Positions 28,682 through 39,950 of a stretch of DNA of 64,000 bases are shown here, in pieces; within the stretch, counting starts at the first letter, position 1; every line of letters starts with the position of its first letter. The position numbers and the translations under genes are program-made. The notes under the pieces are model-generated. The model ran no database searches, had not been told where the DNA came from, and saw only the letters and a program-made list of their open reading frames with translations. Source of the stretch: Stentor coeruleus (Eukaryota; Ciliophora; Heterotrichea; Heterotrichida; Stentoridae); NCBI GenBank assembly GCA_001970955.1, contig MPUH01000023.1, positions 1 to 64,000 on the forward strand. Direction: 5' to 3'.

Positions 28682-31600
28682 ATGGAATCAGAGCTGAGAA
28701 ACACTTCAAAAAAAAGTGAAGTTCCATTCTCATATGATAATCAATTTTTTTTGAAAGAACTTTTTATGATTTGGATGCTACCAGTACTAAAGTTACAAAA
28801 TTAACTCGCCGAATCTTAAAAATACAATACCATTACCTAAGAGACTTAAATTCAAAGAGTATTCGCAAATGCTAGAGAAAGTTATTGGAAAGAAGAAAAA
28901 AATAGTACGAAGCCAAATTTTTTAAGGGTAATTTTAAAAGTCATAGGAAAAGACTTGACAAAACTTGCCATTGTTGAAGCTCTTTCATTCGATTCTCTTT
29001 TACTTCAATCTTTAGTCTTGATACAAGTTACGAATTATTTTGAAAATCCAATCAGTCCGCTTGGGCCCATGTGGATTTTTTTCTTTCTTTTTGGTACTCT
29101 TGCTATTTCTTTATTTCTCAATATGTCAAATTTAAAATTCTATGGCATGGTTGCTTCAATTAAAGGGGCAGTAACCTCATTATTATACTCCAAACTACTC
29201 AAAATAAACTATATCAAAGCTCAAAATCATGATATAAATTCAAAAATTTTAAGCATTATTTTTTCTGATCTTGAAATTTGAAGGCTCTTTTTTAGCTTTT
29301 TACTTATCAACTTTTCCGCTAATGATTATCGGTTCTTTTATTATTATGGGTGTTTACTTTGGCTTAGCAGGAATACTCGGTTTAGTTTATTGTGTTTTAC
29401 AAATACCTTTAATTTACTTTTTGAGTAGATGTGTAAAAGGTTATAGAGGAAAAATAGCTGAAATCAGTGATAGAAGGGTGAAACTAATTAAAATGTTAAT
29501 CGAAGGAATCAGAACTGTAAAAATCCATGGTTGGGAATCATGCCAGCTAAAAGAAATATTTAAGATACGTAAATCTCAAAATCAAGAAACATTTAAGAAA
29601 AACATATTTATAAGCATTATTTCTGGGTTAGGAAATTCAGGATTTGTTATTGCTATTCTAATAACACTTGGCTGTACATTATGGTTTGGCAACGAATTAA
29701 AAGCATCAGAAGTATTTGCTGGAATTGCTATTTTATATCTTGCTTTTAAAGAACTAAATTTTTTACTTCCAGATGGGCTTATTCAAATTTTTATGTTGAT
29801 TGTAACTTGTATGAGAATTCAAGAAGTTTTGTTACTTCCAGAAGGTGGAGGGATACAAGATAGGACAAAAAAAGTTTTAAAACTTCGAAAAGCGTTTTTT
29901 GGTTGGAATGAAAGAAATAATATAGAAACTTTTGAAAATGATGATCAAGGTGGAGCTAGTGGGAATTTGGATGCAGGATTTGAAATAAAAAATATAAAAT
30001 TAAGTATTTCAAAAGGAATTTTAGTTGTAGGAGGAAAGATAGGAAGTGGGAAAAGTTCTTTTTTACTTGGGTTATTAGGAGAAATGAGTTTATATTCAGG
30101 TAAATGCAAAGTTTCATCATCAATCTCTTTCTTTCCAGATCATCCTTGGCTTATGCCTAACACAATTAGAAAAAATATAATTCTAAATCAAGAATATGAT
30201 AATGAAAAATATAAGAAAGTTTTAAATATTTGCTGTTTAATAGATGATCTTCAAAGACTAAAATACAATGATTTATCTATAATAGGTGACCAAGGAACAA
30301 CTCTTAGTGGAGGTCAAAAAGCTAGAATAGCACTTGCTCGAGCTCTTTATAAAGATAGTGATATATATATTCTTGATGACCCTTTTAGTGCATTAGATGT
30401 TCAAACTGGAAAGAAAATATTTAAAAATCTAAAAAAACACTACATGGATAAAATAATCGTCATATCATCATATCAAGCTTTTACACTAAAATATGCAAAT
30501 AAAATCATAATTCTCTCAAATGGTTTTCAGGAATTTTTTGGTAACTATGAAAGTTTTTTAGAGTTTTATGAAGTGCACAAACCTGAAGAATTTTTAATTC
30601 AAAAAGAAAATAACGAAGAACAAAACGATGATAAGTATAATGAAGAAAATAAAATCGAAGAAATACAAATTAATGAAAGTATCAGTGAGTCATTTACTTT
30701 AGGAATGCTTTATAAATATATAATGCTATCTAGCAATTCTCATATAAACCCGATTTTCATACTGATTATTTTCGCTATAGTCAGTGGATTAAGTACGTCA
30801 GTATCATGGTGGATAAGCTATTGGGTTGATTCTAAAAACCAATCAGATCGTTTTTATATTTATGTGCTTGTAGCTTTTATAGTTGTTTTGTTTATTTTAG
30901 AATTTGGTCGTTCACTCATATTCTGTTATACCTATATAAAATCTTCTGAACATTTACATAATAATAGTCTAAAAGGACTAGTTCATTCCCCTTGTTCATT
31001 TTATGACCAAAACCCTACTGGAAGACTTTTAAGCAGATTTACACGTGATATAATTATTGTAGATGAGATACTGTATTTTAGTTTTAACTGTCTTTTAAAG
31101 AATACATTTGATTTACTTGCTTGTGTTGTTAGTATTTGCATTATTGCCCCTTACAATTTAATTTCATTTGTTTTGATCGTTATAGCTGTTTTCTGCTTAA
31201 TGAATTCCTTTTCAGGAACAATTAAAAAACTTCGAAATATAGATCTATCATCACGTAGTCAAATTTTCAGTCTCTTAAATACAACAATTCATGGTCTTTC
31301 AACTATTCGCGCTCACAATATGCAAGCATATTTCAATCATTTAGGTCAAAAAAAAGTAACTCAAAGTATTCAAGCTGCATTTACCTATAACAGTTTATTA
31401 TTTTTATTTAGATTCTATGCAGATCTAATGATGACTATAATGAATCTTATAAACATAATAATACTTGCATTACTCAGAGATCAAATTGGCGGTACTTTAG
31501 CAGCTTTAAGCCTTTCATTTACAATAACTATATCTGGTCTTGCTAATATATGGGCAAAGCATGCTGTGGAAATAAGTAATTTGATGTCTTCAACTCAAAA

Positions 31601-32357
31601 ACTTTTTGATTATAGTAATTTGGAGGAAGAAGGAGTTTTTAAAACAGAGAAGCCTTTTAAAATAAAAAAAGGAGAAATCGAATTCAAAGATGTGTGCATG
31701 AGGTATAGACCTGAACTGAATTTATCACTTAATAATATGAACTTGAAAATTCTTGCAGGAACAAAATTAGGGGTTATGGGAAGGACTGGAGCTGGAAAAT
31801 CATCATTATTTATAACTTTACTTAGACTTGTTCATCCAGAAAGCGGAAAAGTGCTATTAGATGGTAAAGACTATATGAGACTTGGGATTACTGATTTGAG
31901 ATCACAAATTTCAGTCATTCCTCAAATTCCGATTATTTTCTCATCATCTATAAGGGAAAATATTGATCCGTTTCAAATATATTCAGATAATCACATTAAA
32001 AAAGTATTCCAAAGTATCAATCTTGAACATATTATTTTTTCTACTTCTGATGGAATTGAAGCTATATATGGAAAAAACATATTTTTGTCAACAGGAGAAA
32101 AGCAGTTGCTTTCTCTAGCTCGGGCACTAGTAAGAGATTCTAAAATAATTTTAATTGACGAAGCTACTGCGAATATTGATAAAGATACTGAAAAAATTAT
32201 TCAACAAAGTATTAAAGATAAATTCAAAGAAAAAACCGTTTTGATTATTGCACACAGAATTAATACTATAAAGGAATGCGATTTGATAGCTGTTATTAAT
32301 GAAGGTAAATGTGAGAAAGTTATCAATCCTTTGGATGTCCAAGAATTTCCTTTATAG
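28682..32357 (+). CDS. ABCC/MRP-type ABC transporter, 5' part frame-broken
   Basis: The last 1028 codons (from about 29271) form one open frame with half of the first membrane domain, NBD1 (GGKIGSGKSS, LSGGQ, DIYILDDPFSALD), an acidic linker, the second membrane domain and NBD2 (GRTGAGKSS, LSTGEKQ, KIILIDEATANID). The order and asymmetric nucleotide domains fit ABCC exporters. Upstream, the N-terminus is recognisable (MESELRNTSKKSEV, LPLPKRLKFKEYSQML, VILKVIGKDL, then 28955-29281) but needs at least three frame changes: near 28800, 28920 and 29278. None fits a 15-nt intron. So it is either a gene in early decay or one with assembly errors. NBD2 carries LSTGE instead of LSGGQ. Confidence 0.75.
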
Positions 32358-33278
32358 TTACTTAAGTAGTTTAAGAATAAATAATAGGGAAAATAAACAA
32401 TAAAAAAGATAACCCGAAAATTTGTTAATTCTGAAGTATTCTGTGCTAAGATTTTTTTATTGATTCCTCATCAAACTAAAATGTAAAAAGATATGACAAA
32501 TTTCATAAAAATGTTTAATTTAAATGATTATATCAGAAAGCTGTGTAAAACTTTATTAAAGGATAAATATCTTTATAATAGAATTTTTATTATTAGAAAG
32601 CATGGCTAGATTCTAATTTGATTTAATCATAAATTTCGAAGTTCATTAACAAAACTTTCTTTACTTTAATATAGAAAAAGTTTTACTTATTGTTATATTA
32701 AGATATGTAAGTTTAAAATAGCACCTTTTATGTGCTGATGAAGAAAAATTAGATGATTTTTAAGCCAGAAATAAAGAGTTTATTTATTTTATTTTCTATA
32801 TAAAGCAACTGCATTAGATTTAATGGCTTTAAAATGGATTGGCAGGAAAATAGCATAGAACCTTTACAATGCTGCTTTGTATACCAATCATAAGGTTATT
32901 TGATATTATTATATTATAAACTATTTAAAAATGCATAGCAATGCTTAATAAGGAATTTTAAATCAGATAGCATTTTGGTTCAACTAAGTAAGCATTGTTG
33001 TATTATCAAAACATTATTATTCTAAAATTTATATAAAAATCTGATAGCCTAGTGCTAGGTTAAACCTGAAACACAAAATCTTAGAAGAAAAACAGAAATT
33101 AAAGAAAATTTTAGATAGCACTGAGAATAAATATTCCACATATGTAAGAGATTATTCTATATAATGCAAAATTTAAAAATTCCCAATAATATCTTCATAT
33201 TCTTTTAATCTTAATCAAAATACAATTTTGCTTATACAACTTTATGCTCTGTTACTAAATATTTTATCAAAATGTAAT
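32358..33278. other. Intergenic region, nothing recognised
   Basis: AT-rich spacer. The first 50 nt after the ABC stop are shared with the upstream relic. No other feature seen. Confidence 0.5.
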
Positions 33279-33914
33279 ATGGACAGTGAGTGTTCTTTGT
33301 TTGGGGTATTTGGAGGTGTAGTCCAGTTGATACTAGCATTTGTTTGCTTCTCTTCTCTAGTGATCAAAAGGTACACAGAAAGGCCTTTACGTAGCTGGCC
33401 AATATTTGCCCTTGTAAATCACATCTAGGACACTTCAAAACAAGCTTTTTCAGCCTTAGTCGCCCATGTTATGAACATTATGGGAGCTTTGATTCTTAGT
33501 CAAAGACAAGAAGGTAACCCATGTATGTGGTATTTCATTACTCTAATGATGGATACAACTATAGGTGTACTTATCGCCTATTCTTTTATAAGACTCAGCG
33601 AAAAAATCAGTAGGAACTATGGCTGGACTAAGGCAATTAGTGGAAATTATAGTGAAGATACTGATGAAGAAATAGATTTAGCAGCTTGGGCTTTACAATT
33701 GATGATCTGGGTTAGTATAGTAGCAATGACAAAATGGTTTTTGCTTATGGTCATCACACATTTCAGTGAGTTCTATATGGAAATAGGAAAGAAAGCCTTG
33801 ACACCTTTTTCAGAAAACCCAAAATTTGAATTAGTTTTCGTCATGGTCATGGTGCCTGCAGTGATGAATATTTTTCAGTTTTGGGTTCAAGACAATTTTT
33901 TGAAAGCTATATAA
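33279..33914 (+). CDS. STIMATE/TMEM110-like multi-span membrane protein
   Basis: Exons are 33279-33413 and 33429-33914; protein 206 residues from the ATG at 33279. Splicing joins SWPIFAL to DTSKQAFSALVAHVMN, the family signature (D-x-SKQ followed by a helix ending in HxxN). Other family marks are CSLFGVFGGVVQ in span 1, a KR-x-x-E-RP loop and CMWYFITLMMDTTIGV. Five membrane spans are predicted. Animal STIMATE sits in the ER at plasma-membrane contacts and promotes STIM1 activation and store-operated calcium entry. Yeast and plant relatives are vacuolar or ER proteins. A calcium role here is inference. Confidence 0.85.
33414..33428 (+). other. 15-nt intron in the STIMATE-like gene
   Basis: GTAAATCACATCTAG, phase 0, A at position 10, last codon TAG. 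Confidence 0.88.
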
Positions 33915-35930
33915 TTTTATGGAAGAGATAAGAAGATTAAGTAAAAGTAGTAATTACTGTTATTGATATTATGTAATATAGCATTTGACAGATTAATTGA
34001 TTCTTGATAGTAGAATGGTGAGATTTGCAAGAAAATTTTGAAATTTTTGAATATGGTTTAAATTTGTTTTATGGGAGAAAATAATTACTGATGTGGAGAT
34101 TTGATGCTTTTATAGGATTTACTATCTTTAGTTAATTATATGCTAATTTTCCGTATATATTTGTAAAAATGATTTTATTAGGTTTACAGATAAGTAATAT
34201 AGGAATTTATTAATTTAATATTTTTTATAAAAATTACATGTGCAACTGAAGAATTTAAACCTGCATGTACTAAATTGAAAATAGCATGTAACTATCATGG
34301 AAAGCAATTTCTTTTGTTGTAAGTCTATAAGAGTTTGTATTGTATATTATAATAGTTTCATTAAGTTTAATCAAATATATTATCCAGTATAAATTTCCAA
34401 CAAAACGATATATCCTTAATTTCTTTAATTTAAAAATATTCTATAGTTTAATAAGCTCCCTATACATGCAAACACATTTTTTTAAAGCTTTATTTTAGTT
34501 TAGATATCGATAAAACCTAAAACAAATATCTATTATATATAAAAAAGGTAAAAACATTATAAAAATCAATGAATTTTTTTTGGCTTACTAAAATTCGAAA
34601 TATATAAAATAGTATGATTATTTCAATCATAATCAATAATAAAATGATTGATTAAATATATGAAACTATCTCATGTAAGATAAATATTATAAATAAAGCT
34701 TGACAATAAGTAGCCTGCTGTAAATCTATAAAATTAGATATATTATTTTCATAATTTCCTCTTATAAAATCATGATTGTCTATTTTTAAATTCTTACATC
34801 AAACTCAATTTAAAAATATATGAAAAACTTACTTAAATGGTTTATAATCTTACTAAAAATATTTTCACTTTTGAATAAAGCATGCATTTTCTGTATATCT
34901 AGGCTATATAATTTCTTCTAGATTTTTAATGTTTAATCCAATATACTTTCTAAAAATATAATCTCTAAGCCAATTAATAATTGATACATAACAATATTTA
35001 ATAGATTTCATAGTTTCTGTCTATATTCTTTGATAATAATTTAAAAATTTCCACTAAAAAATACTCACATATATAGAAAATGTTTAAATTTTAATTTTCA
35101 GACAGTCATAGCTAAATACAAAAAAAGCCAAAAATTTTGATTTTTCATGCGCAAATCAACTTTAACAAAGTCTTGCTCAACTTCTGCAATTGAAATAGTA
35201 TTACTTAAAATATCTTTAAAATATAATAAAACAGATTTTAACTATGAAGAATTAGTAGTTGCATTTATGTTATCNTATCTCAGACTTTATATTTTAACTA
35301 TGAAGAATTAGTAGTTGCATTTATGTTATCCATGAATAAGCCACTTTATTAACTNAGATTTTAACTATGAAGAATTAGTAGTTGCATTTATGTTATCCAT
35401 GAATAAGCCACTTTATTAACTCAAACCAGAAGTACTTTAAACTATATCCCTTATCTAATAAATCCCTGATCCCATTTAAGTAGCCATCAAATTCCATGTT
35501 TTACTTAAAAAATTCCTATAGTGCCTTATTGTATTAGGCTTAAAATACACTAGTAGATTTGAGATTCTCAACCATAGTATGAACATAAAAGTGTGCAATA
35601 AAAGGATAAAATTATTTTCTAAAGGAATTTTAGTTTGGCATAGTTATATTATTATTTACTATGAAATTAAACTCTTAAAAGTCACAAGTGTTGATAACAA
35701 CAACAAAAAACCTCAGATAGAATGCCTTTTATGTAAAGAAAATAAGAAAAAGGATATGATTTGGTTTAGTTGAAAAAAACTGCTTAAAAGGATAAAATTT
35801 CCTGTGATCCAATTATAAATCAGATATTCGTAAACTATCTAGGAATTTTTACATTAGGATAATTTAGCTACTGTATATAGAAATTTAATTATAATAAATG
35901 AAATTCCAGCATAAATTATTATATATTTCA
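33915..35930. other. Long intergenic region with stacked assembly duplications
   Basis: About 2 kb, very AT-rich, with the N-flanking copies listed separately. A 64-codon frame at 35579-35773 starts with ATG and contains CLLCKENKKK, but I see no other support for a gene. Confidence 0.45.
35232..35420. repeat. Three stacked copies around two Ns (assembly joins)
   Basis: A unit starting GATTTTAACTATGAAGAATT occurs before the N at 35275, again (nearly complete) between the two Ns, and again after the N at 35355. The copies after the first extend through CCATGAATAAGCCACTTTAT. Exact identity and the single Ns argue for overlapping contig ends rather than a biological triplication. Confidence 0.75.
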
Positions 35931-36599
35931 CTAATAATTGCCTAAGAAATCATAAATTGGAGGCAACAAATCAACATTTTCTGGAAACCATGGTTCAAGT
36001 CTAAGGTCTTGAATGATTATTTGATTTGCATACCTTTTCATAAGTAGCCATTTATAGGCGCACTCTAAATTATGCTTTTGATCAGCACAACAAGTGAATC
36101 CAAGATATTTGCTAAGCTCTTCAGGGTCAAGGTCGCTGAATATATACTCAATATAATAATAATAACTCTTCCTAACACCCTCATCCGCAAAGTATCGTTT
36201 ACAAAAGTCTGTATTAAAACTTCTACTAGTTTCAATAGTTGGCTTGGACTTGGTCTTGAATTTAATTGGCTCAAACAATGTCTTACTCACAGAATCTAAA
36301 GCATTTGGATGATTCAAGTAAACATTTATCAAACTCTGCCAATTTTGCCTTCCTCTCTCACTCATTTCCTTCTGGTTATTGTAAAGAAGCTTGCCTTTTT
36401 TAATTTTTCTATTCGTCCTTTTATGTCCACGTATTAGCTTACAACGAAGGTATTCCTTTTTTGGATGCCCTTTTATCTGTGGTTTAAAAGATATAAAAAG
36501 ACTTCTAATAAGGGTTTCTTCTTTAACTTTCCTTGAAAACTCGTTCATTTGTGACTGTAGGTCGAGGGCCTTTAAGTCTATGGAAACAATTTCTTTCAT
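35931..36599 (-). CDS. Basic protein of unknown function
   Basis: A 222-residue protein starting MKEIVSIDLK. Residues 35 to 75 are very basic (KPQIKGHPKKEYLRCK, RGHKRTNRKIKKGK). The C-terminal half is more globular, with an aromatic patch (KSYYYYIEYIF), three Cys around FTCCADQKHNLEC, and WFPENVDLLPPIYDF at the end. I recognise no family. The frame starts at an ATG and is free of stops in AT-rich DNA, and composition is protein-like, so I take it as real. Confidence 0.55.
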   Translation of the reverse strand: MKEIVSIDLKALDLQSQMNEFSRKVKEETLIRSLFISFKPQIKGHPKKEYLRCKLIRGHKRTNRKIKKGKLLYNNQKEMSERGRQNWQSLINVYLNHPNALDSVSKTLFEPIKFKTKSKPTIETSRSFNTDFCKRYFADEGVRKSYYYYIEYIFSDLDPEELSKYLGFTCCADQKHNLECAYKWLLMKRYANQIIIQDLRLEPWFPENVDLLPPIYDFLGNY

Positions 36600-38869
36600 T
36601 TTTATCCAATAATGGTTTTATTATTATAACTGAAGAGATAGTTTATATAAATCATCATAATGTCAAAACTATATTAAAGAGTATTGAAAAAAAAAAATTT
36701 ACTTCATGGACTGATAAATTATTGTGGTTCTGAGTAAATATAAGGAAGATTTGAAGGGAAATGATAAAAAGTGGGAGTTTTAAGATGTTTGTGGGATAAT
36801 TTTGTAGGGAAATAGAAGGGGATTGGGTTAACATTATGAATTTGCTATTTATGAGCATTTGCTTGACCTTTGCATTCAAACATTAAATATGAATCACAAA
36901 ATAAATAACCATTTCTATAAGCCTTTCTGAATATAAGACATAATAGTATTTCTGACAGAATTATATTAAAGTTTTAATTCTTTTCTATGAGTTTCCTTCT
37001 TGTATAGTTCAAAAATCCTGATGCAAAATCTTAAATTAACTAAATACTCTGAACCTAAAATATTAAATCACATGATTTCTCTAATTTTTCCAAAGAAATC
37101 GTCATTGAATTAATCTTCTAAATATAAGTTTGCAAGATTTTCTCTCAGTTCAAAGATCATTTCAGATTCAAGTTCCCACAGAACCTATTTTTCTAGTAAC
37201 TCAGGGGTTTAAATTCTTTTCTCAAATACTAAAGAATGTATGGAGATAAAACAAGGATATAAATTTCAAATTCTCGTCAATTAGACCTTGAAGCACTCAA
37301 CTAAACAATAAAATACTAAATTTTTCCCTACAGAATGCATGATTTCTAAGCATTTCTATACTAAAATCCTTCCCGAATAGTATTTTTCTTGTCTAAACAA
37401 ATTTTATGAGCCTCCTAAACTAGTTTTGTACTCTAACTACTTAATATCTGCCTAATTTATACAAAGTAACTTCGAAAACTCTCTCTTAGAGAATATTACA
37501 TGAAATTATTTCTTTCGCATATAATATTTTTTTGAATTATTTCAAGCTTTAACTAGCTAATCATATGTTTAAAACCTAGAATCTCAAATCTTAAAGAATT
37601 TTTATGTAGTAAAGTTTGAAAATGGTTTAAGAGTTTTAGTAAATGGTTTAAATAATTAGTTTTTCCTATTGAAAGATAACTTTTTATTCTCATTTACCTT
37701 CTGAGATTAGAAAATATTATGAGAAAAGGACAACAAGGGTCTTTATAAGGTTTTGTGCTGTTTAAGCTTAAGAAAAGATTTTACTCCCACCAACAAATAT
37801 GGGGCATTTATTTAAGTGTATATAAAGCATTTTATAATAGCCTGATAACATTTAATTGTTAAGGACTTTTAGTAGAATGGAAATTATAGCAATCGTAGGA
37901 ATTTTTTTTTGTGTAGAAGCAGTGCATTTTGGTACTACTTTTGTTTAGAATGGTGTTTTACTATATTTTGTTTTCTTGTAGTATTTGATTAATCTTTGAA
38001 ACATATGGCATATTTATACTGAGTTTTATATATTTAGTATAAAATTTAAGCAATATTTCAAACAGATTATTTGATTTACTGCAAATTATTTATAAAGGAC
38101 AGTCAAAACCCGCAAATGTTTTTTGTAAACTATTAGAATCAAAATGCATTATAAAATACCTCCTTTATATTAAGGTAATATATGATTAAACATTTTCTTT
38201 TAATTAAAATTTGATAGACGCAAATCAAATAGCAAATAATCTTGACATCAGAACCTGACAGAAAGTATAAATTTTTATACAAAATTTAAACATCTTTACG
38301 GATTTCATTAAAATGCCATCTCTTTGTCATAAAGTTGGTGCAATATTCTGATTAAGATCAGGTTTGTGAATAAAACATTTTTTCTAAAATATTCTATCTA
38401 AAAATATTTTTAGATAGAAGGACCCATGCAAAAATAAGATTTATTATGAATTTTCGCTCCTATAAAGAATAAAGAATAAATTTTTGGAGTTGCTAGATTA
38501 TTAAATTCGAATTTAATTTGTAGTAATAAATCAGAAAAGAGTTATTGAAATCTGTGCATTAAAATTATAAAAAATAGATAATAGTTGGTTAGAAAATATA
38601 TCGTTCACAGTCTTGAACTCTGTATTAATCAATTTTCAGTTGTTTTCTCTTATTATTGATGTTTTCTAAGAAGTTTTTTATGATGCTATCTACTTTTTCT
38701 TTTAATTTTATTACTCTTTTTTCCTATACATTTTTCAAACTTTTTGCCGTTTAGTACTATTTCTGCTAGTGTAAACTTGTAGTATATGTCTATTATATAA
38801 TACATGCTTGCTTCTAATTATATTTATTAGTCTAAAGATGAATTTTAATAGTATGAATTATATTTGTAG
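36600..38869. other. Long sparse region, possible old coding relics
   Basis: Mostly AT-rich spacer. Minus-strand frames around 37000-37330 read as protein-like patches (for example VLWELESEMIFELRENLANL) broken by stops, and another patch lies near 37340-37560 (AHKICLDKKNTIREGF). I cannot name an ancestor. Confidence 0.3.
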
Positions 38870-39600
38870 GAAGATAAGGAAAACAGAAAATGAGGATATA
38901 AATGAAATGTCATGGGCTTTGTTTTAAAAAGCTAAAACACTCAATATTCCTTTATTGGGACCTTTAATTCAAGAAACAGCTTTTAAATTTCCGAAATGGT
39001 AAATAATCCAAACTTTAAAACCTCAATTGGATGGCTTGATTTATTAAAAAAGAGACAAATTTAGTTTAATGAGTCTGCTTCAGTAAATGAAAATGATGCA
39101 AAAGATTTTATTTCAAAAATAGATAAAATTTGTTCCGGCTACATCCCAATAAATATCTTGTTAAAGAGCTGGAAACTATAATTCCATTAGCAAAAAAAGT
39201 AAATCCGCAATTTAATATACAGCCTGCAAAATATTTAGAAATAGATCACACTTTAGAGTCTAGTGAGGTTATCACAAATATAGAAAATTTAATTGATGAA
39301 ATTTATAATGAACATGAAGGAATTAGCAGTATGCTTATATACAAAGAGGAAAATAACTAAAGTGAATTGTCAAGTGATGAATATGATCCATATATCAAAG
39401 ATTTTACTGAAAAAGATGTGCATCAAAGTTTAAAGAGTATATATAAAAATTATGCACTTAGTTAAGAGCCTAGTTTATATGGAAAAATTACTGATTTGAT
39501 GACTTACTTCAGTAAAAATTTTGATATCAAAACGAGTGAAATTGAAGCAAACTTTTTTAGATCATATTTAACCTCTTAGCCTAAACTAGAGTAGCTATGT
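38870..39600 (+). mobile_element. Relic of a pogo/Tigger-type DNA transposon
   Basis: Plus-strand frames give an N-terminal transposase helix-turn-helix of the CENP-B/Tc5 type: KAKTLNIPLLGPLIQE at about 38930-38980, NPNFKTSIGWLDLLKKRQI at 39005-39060, then SASVNENDAKDF near 39080. The F-x-S-x-GWL-x-x-xKxR core is diagnostic. Another frame (39130-39360) and its continuation to about 39580 resemble the helical C-terminal region of such transposases (for example FRSYL). The DDE catalytic core is missing between these parts, and stops and frame changes occur throughout. I found no terminal inverted repeats. It is a dead, internally deleted copy. Confidence 0.6.
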
Positions 39601-39950
39601 TGTAAGGTATTTAGATAAAGTGGGCAAATTTCTTGGTCCCGAAGGTGACCCTATAGGCAAGTTCTACTGTACTCATTTTCTACCTTAAATCTTATACAAA
39701 ATATGTATAAGAAGCACCATCATAAAAAATTTCTTATATGCCATTATCTTAAAAAATCATTTTATTCATTATATAGAACTTTTAAAGCAAAAACATAAAA
39801 TTAAATAAATTATATATAATTCCTATTGCATAGCTTCCCTGATTCTCATTAAATCTTATTTTCCAATCGCATCTAAATATATATTTCTTTTAATTTTATC
39901 ATACTTAATTGTTATTAGTATTTATAAGTTCCTTCATATAAATAGTAATA

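Noticed and set aside
35232-35420. Direct repeats read as ends of a mobile element
   Set aside because: Exact identity around single Ns and a lack of any element between them point to assembly joins.
35579-35773. A 64-residue frame with CLLCKENKKK
   Set aside because: A single CxxC in a Lys/Ile-rich string is not enough; no upstream or downstream exon could be joined by the 15-nt intron rule.
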